Of a DNA stretch of 6,138 nt, positions 1 through 6,138 are shown in pieces; positions within the stretch are counted from its first letter, which is position 1, and every line of letters begins with the position of its first letter. The DNA is from Methanobacteriota archaeon (GTDB lineage Archaea; Thermoplasmatota; Poseidoniia; Poseidoniales; Thalassarchaeaceae): positions 29,145-35,282 of the forward strand of contig PBPV01000024.1 in NCBI GenBank assembly GCA_002724815.1. The letters run 5' to 3'. The translations under genes and the position numbers were made by a program. Below the pieces are notes generated by a model. It saw nothing but the letters and a program-made list of their open reading frames with translations, searched no databases and was not told where the DNA came from.

Positions 1-1064
1 ACACAGCAACGCAATTCACCACGTTTCAGTTTTCGTTCAACCTCAAGTCGGATTTGTTTATCCATAGAACCATGATGACCCTCCACGCCCGCTAAACCGA
101 GTACACGCAGTTTCTGAGTGATGATTTCGGTCATCTGGCGAGTGTTTGCAAAGACAAGAGTCGTTGTATGAGCCTCAACGAGATCTTTGATGATGTCAAC
201 GTTGTGATCTAGCAACTTCTTGACTGGAACTTCGCTGAATTTCGGGTGTGGTAAGATGATGTCCAAATCCAACTCTCTAGCACCACTAACCTTCGCGATG
301 TGGACTGTAGATGACTCTTCATCATCGAACTTGGGGATTGGGGCCCCTCCCTCAGTATCACGATCATCCGCCTTGACTGGAACGAGGAATTTAGCCACCT
401 CTTCAAGCGGTTCCATGGTGGCTGAAATACCCAATCGCTGAACTGGATTTGCAATCAATGTATCCAAAAGCGCCATGGTCAGTGCCAAATGTGTGCCTCG
501 CTTGGTTGGGACCAATGAGTGCATTTCATCGATGATGAGCCATTGCAAATCATTCATCAATGGCCTGAATTTCTTTGAGGCCAGTGCCAGACCAAGAGAC
601 TCTGGGGTTGTGATCAAGATGTGTGGAGGGTTTCTGAGCATTTTTTGTCGCTCAGATTGAGGCGTATCACCCGTGCGCAAACCAACCTTGATTTCTTGAG
701 CTCGACCCGGCAAAAACCGCTGCTTAATCTCTGTCAGGGGGCCGATCAGATTGCGCTGGATATCATTGGCTAGTGCCTTAATGGGCGAGATGTAAACACA
801 GTATACTTGTTTCTCCAAGTTCCCATCCATCGCAAGTCGAACCAACTTATCGATAATCGAGAGGAAGGCAGTGAGAGTCTTTCCCGAACCTGTAGGTGAA
901 CATAACAGCAAGTGCTCGCCATCTACAATTGAAGGAATAGCCATCTTTTGAGGGTCAGTGAAATCGGGAAATTTATCCTTAAACCAATCCCTGACCGGTT
1001 GTGATAACTTCGACAGCAATACCTCTGAATCTTCAAGAGAATCTAGGTATACTGTATCTGCCAA
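1..1064 (-). CDS. lhr: Lhr-family superfamily 2 helicase, N-terminal part (cut by window edge)
   Basis: This is the N-terminal 354 complete codons of a large ATP-dependent helicase; the C-terminal part lies beyond the left edge. Motifs seen in order are: Q-like F35-Q39; Walker A SPTGSGKT at 56-63; motif Ia SPIKALANDI at 93-102; RTGDTPQSER at 130-139; Ib TTPESL at 152-157; motif II DEMH at 179-182 followed by PTKRGTHLAL; motif III SAT at 214-216; motif IV TLVFANTR at 302-309; and HHGSMD at 330-335. The SPIKALANDI, GDTPQSER and KRGTHLAL signatures are typical of Lhr rather than Hel308 or RecQ. Known Lhr proteins are 3'-5' single-strand translocases that unwind DNA and RNA:DNA hybrids and are linked to repair; their winged-helix and C-terminal domains would be outside the window. 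The start is TTG at 1064, chosen because AGGAGG sits 7 bases upstream and the first residues lead straight into the Q motif. An acidic insert at about residues 231-252 looks longer than usual. Family assignment is firm; the exact Lhr subtype cannot be judged from this half. Confidence 0.93.
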   Translation of the reverse strand, partial: MADTVYLDSLEDSEVLLSKLSQPVRDWFKDKFPDFTDPQKMAIPSIVDGEHLLLCSPTGSGKTLTAFLSIIDKLVRLAMDGNLEKQVYCVYISPIKALANDIQRNLIGPLTEIKQRFLPGRAQEIKVGLRTGDTPQSERQKMLRNPPHILITTPESLGLALASKKFRPLMNDLQWLIIDEMHSLVPTKRGTHLALTMALLDTLIANPVQRLGISATMEPLEEVAKFLVPVKADDRDTEGGAPIPKFDDEESSTVHIAKVSGARELDLDIILPHPKFSEVPVKKLLDHNVDIIKDLVEAHTTTLVFANTRQMTEIITQKLRVLGLAGVEGHHGSMDKQIRLEVERKLKRGELRCC

Positions 1065-1071
1065 GATAATT

Positions 1072-1077
1072 CCTCCT
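1072..1077 (-). promoter_or_regulatory. Shine-Dalgarno site deciding the TTG start of lhr
   Basis: Read on the minus strand this is a perfect AGGAGG, 7 bases before the TTG at 1064-1062. It supports the non-ATG start, because the next in-frame ATG is about 40 codons further in, beyond the Q motif. Confidence 0.85.
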
Positions 1078-1103
1078 ATTACCGGTTGTTAGGGCAACGT
1101 AGC

Positions 1104-1113
1104 GGTATATCAA
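1104..1113 (-). promoter_or_regulatory. Possible archaeal TATA box for lhr
   Basis: The minus strand reads TTGATATACC here. If transcription starts about 26 bases downstream, as is usual for archaeal TBP/TFB promoters, the transcript would begin near position 1082 and have a leader of about 18 bases that contains the AGGAGG site. The fit in spacing is good, but the motif is short and no BRE is clear, so this stays a candidate. Confidence 0.4.
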
Positions 1114-1134
1114 CGATTCGCTCAATCGACAATA

Positions 1135-1157
1135 TTCTCGACTGTTAATGCCGAGAA
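1135..1157. repeat. Small inverted repeat in the divergent lhr/glyS intergenic region
   Basis: TTCTCG (1135-1140) and CGAGAA (1152-1157) form a perfect 6-base dyad around an 11-base spacer. It lies between the divergent helicase and synthetase starts, where an operator could act on either gene. A second, weaker dyad, TCTCA/TGAGA, follows at 1163-1181. Dyads this short arise easily by chance, and no regulator is known from the sequence. The rest of 1065-1232 holds no ORF or RNA gene I can support. Confidence 0.25.
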
Positions 1158-1232
1158 AATCGTCTCACAACAAGAATGAGATGTGCCGTTTTTCCGATTG
1201 CTTGATGAGATTGATTCGCACGCGACGTATTG

Positions 1233-2954
1233 ATGAGCGACGCAAATGCGCGACTTGAGCGTCTGACAAGCATGCTCAAGCGTCGTGGAATAATCCTACC
1301 TGCATTCGAGATCCACGGTGGTGTTGCAGGCCTCTATGATTTCGGACCTGTGGGCGGAAGGTTGCGAAGGCGACTCGTCGATTCTTGGGTCGAACATTGG
1401 ACTTCTCAAGGTGACATTGTGGAAATTGACAGTCCGACAATCACTCCCGAATCTGTACTCGTCGCCAGCGGACATGTCGGTGAATTCAATGACTATATGT
1501 CAGAATGTAAGGCTTGCTCGGGTGTTTTTCGTAGTGACCATTTGGTTGCCGATAATCATCCGAATCCCGATATTCTCTCCCCTGAGCAGTTGAACCAGTT
1601 GATTGTCAAGCATGCGATAAAATGTCCAACCTGCGGTAGCCAAGATTGGGATGATGCACGGCCAATGAATTTGATGTTCAGCACGCGGATTGGCGCAATG
1701 AAGGGAGGAAGAACGGCCTACATGCGCCCAGAGACAGCGCAGGGTATGTTCATGCTCTACCCGGCACTATATCGACACTTTCGCAATAGACTCCCATTCG
1801 GCGCCGTTCAGACTGGCAAAGGATACCGCAATGAAATCAGTCCGCGACAAGGAATGATTCGGCTTCGCGAATTCAATATGGCAGAGTTGGAATATTTCAT
1901 CGACCCAGACGTCCAGATTGAGCATGATTTCACACCATGGACATCTACACCATTCAATTTGGTCCCAGATCCTGAACATGGTGAACCAGTTCAAATGACA
2001 CCAGGGGAAGCGGCCCTAAAGAACGTGATCCGCCACCCATCGGTTGCTTGGTTCATGGCTCGTACTTGGAGCTTCCTTGTGGGTGTTGGAATCAATCCTG
2101 AAAAAATTCGATTCCGACAGCATGAGGGTACTGAAATGGCCCATTATGCAAGTGATTGTTGGGATGCCGAGATTCACGGGTCATACGGTTGGATCGAGTG
2201 TGTCGGAATCGCACACAGAGGATGTTATGATTTACAGGCACATGAATCTGCGACAGGTGACAAGAACCTGCGCGCATGGCGACCCTATGATGTGCCGAAG
2301 TCAGTCGACAAAACCGTATTGTCCGGTGTTGGTTCAGTCATTGGTCCTGCTTTCCGTGCGAATGCAGGCCGAGTACATGCCGCGCTTGGAAAGATCGATG
2401 CACCCGGTCCTAGCCCCCCATTTGAGTTGGATTTAGACGACGGTTCCTCTGTAACCATTGAGGCCGGCATGTATGAAGAGAAACATATCCAAACCACGGA
2501 ACATGGAGAGTGGTTCCTGCCACATGTTGTTGAACCTGCATTCGGAATTGACCGTATTTTGTGGCACGTCCTTGACCATGCCTTTGACGAATCAGGTAAG
2601 GGAGATGATGGTGCCTATACCGTACTCCGACTAAAACCACGTGTTGCACCGATTGATGTTGCAATTCTTCCACTTATGGAAAAAGATGGTTTGGAAGAGA
2701 TGGCGGGGCAAATTCATCAGAACATTTGTTCAGTGCGACAACTGATTTCGTACTACGATGGTTCAGGCTCGATTGGACGACGTTACGCTCGAGCCGATGA
2801 AATCGGTGTCCCTTGGGCGATTACTGTCGATCACGAAAGCCTCGAAAATGGAACCGTTACAGTACGAAGGCGCGATGATGGTGCCCAAATCCGTATTCCT
2901 GTGGATCAACTCTCATCGCATTTGACATCTGAGGAACTTGACTCGATGTTCTGA
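1233..2954 (+). CDS. glyS: Glycyl-tRNA synthetase, archaeal/eukaryotic-type class II, complete
   Basis: This cytosolic enzyme attaches glycine to tRNA-Gly using ATP and belongs to the single-chain, homodimeric class IIa type rather than the bacterial alpha2beta2 type. At 573 residues it has normal family length. Features in order are: the N-terminal GLYDFGPVG at about 33-41; CKAC at 92-95 and CPTC at 131-134, a likely zinc-binding pair; MRPETAQG at 164-171; motif 2 with GYRNEISPRQG at about 197-207 and RLREF; RFRQHEGTEMAHYASDCWD at about 294-311; motif 3 EPAFGIDR at 434-441; and the anticodon-binding domain from about 467, with GSIGRRYARADEIG at about 513-526. An in-frame TGA at 1212-1214 limits the start to TTG 1230 or ATG 1233; I prefer the ATG. 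No Shine-Dalgarno site is visible, so a leaderless or nearly leaderless transcript is possible. rfcL follows 39 bases later on the same strand. The motif GIAHRGCYDL differs slightly from the GIADR form I expect in archaea. Confidence 0.97.
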   Translation: MSDANARLERLTSMLKRRGIILPAFEIHGGVAGLYDFGPVGGRLRRRLVDSWVEHWTSQGDIVEIDSPTITPESVLVASGHVGEFNDYMSECKACSGVFRSDHLVADNHPNPDILSPEQLNQLIVKHAIKCPTCGSQDWDDARPMNLMFSTRIGAMKGGRTAYMRPETAQGMFMLYPALYRHFRNRLPFGAVQTGKGYRNEISPRQGMIRLREFNMAELEYFIDPDVQIEHDFTPWTSTPFNLVPDPEHGEPVQMTPGEAALKNVIRHPSVAWFMARTWSFLVGVGINPEKIRFRQHEGTEMAHYASDCWDAEIHGSYGWIECVGIAHRGCYDLQAHESATGDKNLRAWRPYDVPKSVDKTVLSGVGSVIGPAFRANAGRVHAALGKIDAPGPSPPFELDLDDGSSVTIEAGMYEEKHIQTTEHGEWFLPHVVEPAFGIDRILWHVLDHAFDESGKGDDGAYTVLRLKPRVAPIDVAILPLMEKDGLEEMAGQIHQNICSVRQLISYYDGSGSIGRRYARADEIGVPWAITVDHESLENGTVTVRRRDDGAQIRIPVDQLSSHLTSEELDSMF

Positions 2955-2993
2955 TTGTCAATGTTCAAAGGTTGCCGATGTTCGTCACGTACC

Positions 2994-4535
2994 ATGGCTC
3001 ATCCAGAATTGGTCGAAGACTGGACTGAGCGTTATCGCCCCAGTAATTCAAAAGAGTTGGAGGGCAATGATACACAGCGAAAACGCATCCGAAACTGGCT
3101 CACATCTTGGGAGAGAGGCACCCCCAATAAACGAGGCTTAATGCTCACGGGTCCCCCTGGTGTTGGCAAAACAAGTCTGGCAACTGCAATCGCAAATGAC
3201 ATGGGATGGAATGTAGTCGAATTGAATGCGAGTGATCAACGGAATGCAGCAGCCATCCGACGTGCCTCGACAGGGAGTGCAAATCACTTCACATTCAACA
3301 TGGATGGTAGTTTCAATGCAAATCAAAATCGGCGGACTCTGATTTTGTTAGACGAAGTGGATCACATCTCGGGCAGCTATCGCCAAGTCAGCGAACAACG
3401 AATTCAAGCCACATTATCGTCACGAATTGAGGATGATGAAATCAAAGAAAAACTGAAGGGAGATAGTGGTGGAAAAGCGGAATTACTCAAGCTACTCAGT
3501 GAAACCAAGCAACCCATACTACTGACTTGCAACGATGCCATGCGGCTGTGGGGGCGCAATTCTCAATGGCGTACTACTCGGGATCGATTCGCTCGACTGG
3601 TGGAAATTATCGAATTCAACCGTGTTTCGGAAAGTGCGCTTCGTCGAATTGCAAATCGCGTACTCATTTCTGAAGGCGTGACTGCAGACATGCCTGCCAT
3701 CGAACAATTGGTTGCATCGAATCCGGGCGACATTCGGGCATTGGTCAGAGACCTGCAGGCCATATGTGCTACATCTCCAAGCCACATCGATATGCAAGCA
3801 GTTCTCGACCAAATTGAAATGGGTCAAAGAGATCAACAAATCGATTTATTCCCGGGTTTGGAGAAACTGTACCGTACCACCAAAGCGGGTGATGCTGCCA
3901 GTTTGTCACTGATATTGGACAAGACACCGGATGAACTCGTCGCTTGGGTCTCATGGAACAATGCCTCCGTAATGAGGCAGCCTGAAAGTTGGGCTCGTGC
4001 ATCGAAAACGCTCTCCATAGCATCAAAATCGCTTTTTGTGCGATTTTCCAATCTCGCTTACCGTTCAACCTACTGGGGTGGAAACCTGGGTTCACTCGCA
4101 GCCAGCGTAGCCTCTCAAGAAAATCGATCCGAGCGTTTTTCATTGCAATTTCCTGCCTTCCTGAGACGTGGCAGTGAAGCATGGCGCCGATCTTCGATTG
4201 TAGAATGCCTGGCTGGAACTTGTGGTGCCAGCGAAGTCGCTGTTCGAGAGGAGTTGTGGCCCGCACTTCGGGCGATTTCCAGCGATGGACTGGATGGAGA
4301 CCCCGAAAATTTTGACATTTCATTGGCCTTAGGATTATCTTCTAGCGACCATCTCGCTTTGCATGGTTTGCGATCGAGTCTGAAATCAAGCAAGGAGCTA
4401 GCTTCCCGATATGATGAAATTCAAATTGTCGAAGAATCACCGGGGCTGCAAGAAAGTCTTGGTGAAATTTCTGATGAAATTGAAACGGTGGAATCTGAGC
4501 AAAATTCTGCACAAAAGTCACTTGATTTCTTTTAG
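2994..4535 (+). CDS. rfcL: Replication factor C large subunit (clamp loader), complete
   Basis: RfcL joins small RFC subunits to open the PCNA ring and load it on primed DNA, using ATP. The 513-residue product opens with VEDWTERYRPS (the usual W-x-E-K/R-YRP start of RFC subunits), then shows Walker A GPPGVGKT at 53-60, ELNASDQR at 76-83, Walker B LILLDEVD at 116-123, sensor 1 PILLTCND at 174-181 and sensor 2 NPGDIRALVRDLQA at 243-256. A helical collar domain follows (about 285-430, including PDELVAWVSWNNA), then an acidic tail from about 474 ending in QKSLDFF, a PCNA-binding-like motif. The frame is open back to TTG 2955, directly after the synthetase stop, with another ATG at 2961. I prefer ATG 2994, which starts just before the conserved RFC N-terminus, although no Shine-Dalgarno site supports any of these. 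About 25 extra residues lie between Walker B and sensor 1. The gene is probably co-transcribed with glyS. The small subunit gene is not in the window. Confidence 0.96.
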   Translation: MAHPELVEDWTERYRPSNSKELEGNDTQRKRIRNWLTSWERGTPNKRGLMLTGPPGVGKTSLATAIANDMGWNVVELNASDQRNAAAIRRASTGSANHFTFNMDGSFNANQNRRTLILLDEVDHISGSYRQVSEQRIQATLSSRIEDDEIKEKLKGDSGGKAELLKLLSETKQPILLTCNDAMRLWGRNSQWRTTRDRFARLVEIIEFNRVSESALRRIANRVLISEGVTADMPAIEQLVASNPGDIRALVRDLQAICATSPSHIDMQAVLDQIEMGQRDQQIDLFPGLEKLYRTTKAGDAASLSLILDKTPDELVAWVSWNNASVMRQPESWARASKTLSIASKSLFVRFSNLAYRSTYWGGNLGSLAASVASQENRSERFSLQFPAFLRRGSEAWRRSSIVECLAGTCGASEVAVREELWPALRAISSDGLDGDPENFDISLALGLSSSDHLALHGLRSSLKSSKELASRYDEIQIVEESPGLQESLGEISDEIETVESEQNSAQKSLDFF

Positions 4536-4551
4536 TCTGCTTTGGGTTTTT
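4526..4551 (+). terminator. Possible T-rich transcription terminator of rfcL
   Basis: The plus strand carries three T tracts (TTTCTTTT at 4526-4533, TTT at 4541-4543, TTTTT at 4547-4551) across and just after the rfcL stop. Archaeal RNA polymerase often terminates at such tracts without a hairpin. The site lies within the 3' end of the opposing trkH gene, because there is no intergenic space. This is suggestive only. Confidence 0.35.
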
Positions 4552-6106
4552 CCGTACGCCATGTGCGTGGATGGAATAGGACGAGCACAGTTAGCAACTC
4601 CAATCGACCGGCCCACATGAGTACGGAAGTATACAACAATGAGTACCAATTGAGCCCGGCCCATGTCGATGTGGGGCCAAAAGCGCCCAAAGCAGGACCG
4701 GTATTGCCCAAGGCAGCGAAAATGACAGATAGGATGGTTTCCAATGAGTGAGTTGGTTCGAAAAATGCGAGCAATACCGTACTAATCATTGCCAATGCGG
4801 CCCAAGTAGAAAGCATCCCGATCACGACCCACATTCTCGAATCTTCAACCACTTCTCCATTCATGCGAACCGCAACTATGGCTCTGGGTTGTACCATGCG
4901 ATGGATTTCCCTACGGGCCAATCCAAATGCCAATCGCAAACGCAGAATTTTCAACCCACCGCTGGTCGATCCAGCTGATGCACCCACGACCATCAGGAAC
5001 AATAGGACGAATAGTGAAAGTACGGGCCAACTGGCAAAATCAGAGCTAGCGTAACCGGTTGATGTCCCAATCGCTGCGGCTTGGAAGGCCCCGTGTCGCA
5101 TGGCCTCGCCCCATTGCCAGCCAGCGCTGTGAACAAGATTTAGCGTAAAGATAGCCCAAGCCCCGATGAGTACCATCAAGTAAACTCGAAGTTCCTGGTC
5201 GTTGACAACTTTCGTGTATTCCTTCAACAATAGGAAGTGAAACAGACTGAAGTTGATTCCCGTTGCCACCATGAAGAAGATGATGATGCCTTCCACGCGT
5301 GCACTATCAAAGTCCATGACACCACCATCTGTGGTCCCAAATCCTCCTGAAGGCATTGTCGTCAAGGCATAATTCATGGCATTGAACCAAGTCAAATCAG
5401 CCCACAAGAATAAGAGTAAGAATTCTAGAACTGTGAATCCGATGTAAATTCCCCAGAGGGCCTTTGCCGTCTCCTGCAAACGTGGTCGGAGTCGACTCAA
5501 AGACGGGCCTGTAAGTTCGGCTCTCGCAATGGACATACCGCCACCCAAAGCACGACTGAGTAGAAGCATTCCAAGCATGATGATTCCCATACCACCCAAC
5601 CATTGTGTAGATGATCTCCAAAACAGAATCGCATACGGTTGACTGGCGATACAATCGTCAACCATCTCACAGCGTGGAGATACGCTGGGGTCAATCGTCG
5701 TTGCACCACTGGTGGTGAACCCTGACATTGATTCGAACCAACCTCGAATCATTCCCCCAAGAATTTCATACAGTGTACCGCCATCTCCATCCCAAGTTAT
5801 TGGTCCGTGAAATGTCGGTCCAAACCAGTAGGGTAGGGCCCCTACAGCTACGATGAGTGGCCAGGATAGGGCCACTGCGGCAACCGCTTCCCGATCACGT
5901 AGGCGTTCGGCGGAATCACGACGAGAACCCATGCGAACCAATCCGCCACCTGCGATCGCACAAAACGCGATTGGGGGCACGAATGACCACACTAGAATGG
6001 AGGTCTCATCGCCCATGATGGATCCAATAAATACGCTGATAGTGAGGGGGATTGTCAGGAGGATTAAGCTCCAACCTGCAACCAGTCCAATGACGTCATA
6101 TCGCAT
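4532..6106 (-). CDS. trkH: TrkH/KtrB-type potassium uptake transporter, membrane subunit, complete
   Basis: This integral membrane protein of 524 residues carries K+ inward as a dimer and is normally gated by a cytoplasmic TrkA/KtrA ring binding nucleotides. All four pore repeats are visible by their filter segments: SGFTTSGATTI (128-138), MPSGGFGT (251-258), GTSTGYAS (347-354) and ALGNTGPALG (465-474). GASAGSTSGGLKILR (375-389) matches the intramembrane loop that gates TrkH. REAVAAVALSW (72-82), FWRSSTQWLGGMGII (162-176) and the C-terminal GRLELLTVLVLF (500-511) are also family hallmarks. Hydrophobic helices flank each filter; the first spans about 5-30. The start is ATG at 6106, with GGAG 8 bases upstream. 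The segment after filter 1 contains C146 and C152, which a family member would not normally need. The gene converges on rfcL and overlaps it by 4 bases. A short reading frame ending 2 bases upstream suggests an operon, plausibly with trkA. Confidence 0.95.
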   Translation of the reverse strand: MRYDVIGLVAGWSLILLTIPLTISVFIGSIMGDETSILVWSFVPPIAFCAIAGGGLVRMGSRRDSAERLRDREAVAAVALSWPLIVAVGALPYWFGPTFHGPITWDGDGGTLYEILGGMIRGWFESMSGFTTSGATTIDPSVSPRCEMVDDCIASQPYAILFWRSSTQWLGGMGIIMLGMLLLSRALGGGMSIARAELTGPSLSRLRPRLQETAKALWGIYIGFTVLEFLLLFLWADLTWFNAMNYALTTMPSGGFGTTDGGVMDFDSARVEGIIIFFMVATGINFSLFHFLLLKEYTKVVNDQELRVYLMVLIGAWAIFTLNLVHSAGWQWGEAMRHGAFQAAAIGTSTGYASSDFASWPVLSLFVLLFLMVVGASAGSTSGGLKILRLRLAFGLARREIHRMVQPRAIVAVRMNGEVVEDSRMWVVIGMLSTWAALAMISTVLLAFFEPTHSLETILSVIFAALGNTGPALGAFGPTSTWAGLNWYSLLYTSVLMWAGRLELLTVLVLFHPRTWRTEKPKAD

Positions 6107-6108
6107 TT

Positions 6109-6138
6109 TTAGCGCTCCAAGATTTTCTCGACTGTAGC
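6109..6138 (-). CDS. Possible C-terminal end of a gene upstream of trkH (perhaps trkA)
   Basis: On the minus strand the last bases of the window read as ATVEKILER followed by TAA, ending 2 bases before the trkH ATG. Such tight spacing is typical of an operon, and trkH is commonly paired with trkA, the regulatory subunit. Nine residues cannot identify a family, and the frame is chosen only because it ends at that TAA, so the trkA suggestion rests on gene order alone. Confidence 0.35.
   Translation of the reverse strand, partial: ATVEKILER
6115..6118 (-). promoter_or_regulatory. Shine-Dalgarno site of trkH
   Basis: GGAG on the minus strand lies 8 bases before the trkH ATG, inside the last codons of the putative upstream gene. 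This arrangement fits translation from a shared messenger RNA and supports ATG 6106 as the start. Confidence 0.6.

Noticed and set aside
209..660. Small ORFs on both strands inside the helicase region
   Set aside because: The conserved helicase motifs run through this region in the minus-strand frame from 1064, so these are shadows.
1163..1181. TCTCA/TGAGA dyad as a hairpin or attenuator before the synthetase
   Set aside because: Only five base pairs with a nine-base loop, no T tract after it and no T-box-like element.
2952..2954. TGA between the synthetase and rfcL as a recoded (Sec or Trp) codon
   Set aside because: The synthetase has normal length and a natural C-terminus just before it, rfcL has its own conserved N-terminus after it, and Trp is encoded by TGG throughout.
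3769..4323. 184-codon minus-strand ORF inside rfcL
   Set aside because: It lies wholly antisense to a well-conserved gene, shows no family motif, and its composition looks like a shadow frame.
6125..6135. 11-base sequence TTCTCGACTGT also found at 1135-1145
   Set aside because: A few identical 11-mers are expected by chance in about 6 kb; one copy is in a probable coding end and no wider similarity is seen.
5853..6137. 94-codon plus-strand ORF opposite the start of trkH
   Set aside because: It is rich in Arg, Ser and Pro and antisense to conserved TrkH sequence; nothing supports it as a gene.
1..6138. Search for a novel system: CRISPR, toxin-antitoxin, transposon, integrase, retron or tRNA
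   Set aside because: No repeats, terminal inverted repeats, transposase motifs or tRNA-like folds were seen; all substantial frames belong to known core families.

Overview
The window looks like ordinary core chromosome from an archaeon. Three proteins point that way: a replication factor C large subunit (found in archaea and eukaryotes, not bacteria), a single-chain glycyl-tRNA synthetase of the archaeal/eukaryotic type with two CxxC pairs, and an Lhr-type helicase. The moderate base composition, the mesophile-like proteins and the resemblance of motifs to Thermoplasmata/Marine Group II-like Euryarchaeota suggest such a lineage. That placement is an inference and would need a phylogeny.

Layout, left to right. 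(1) Positions 1-1064, minus strand: the N-terminal 354 codons of an Lhr-family superfamily 2 helicase, running off the left edge. It starts at TTG behind a perfect AGGAGG. (2) 1065-1232: a divergent intergenic region with a TATA-like element for the helicase and a small inverted repeat. (3) 1233-2954, plus strand: a complete glycyl-tRNA synthetase. (4) 2994-4535, plus strand: complete rfcL, the clamp-loader large subunit, ending in a PCNA-binding-like tail. It lies in the same reading frame as the synthetase, separated from it by one TGA stop. (5) 4532-6106, minus strand: a complete TrkH-type potassium transporter whose stop codon overlaps the rfcL stop tail to tail. (6) 6109-6138, minus strand: the probable last nine codons and stop of a gene upstream of trkH, possibly trkA.

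The genes do not form one pathway. The helicase and clamp loader belong to DNA replication and repair, the synthetase to translation, and TrkH to potassium homeostasis. I found no mobile element, CRISPR array, tRNA, rRNA or defence system, and no gene I could not place in a family. Coding density is very high; no stretch longer than 300 bases lacks a gene. The points worth checking are family-level oddities: the short-spaced PIP-like tail and an insert in RfcL, the in-frame synthetase/rfcL junction, paired cysteines in TrkH, and an acidic insert in the helicase.
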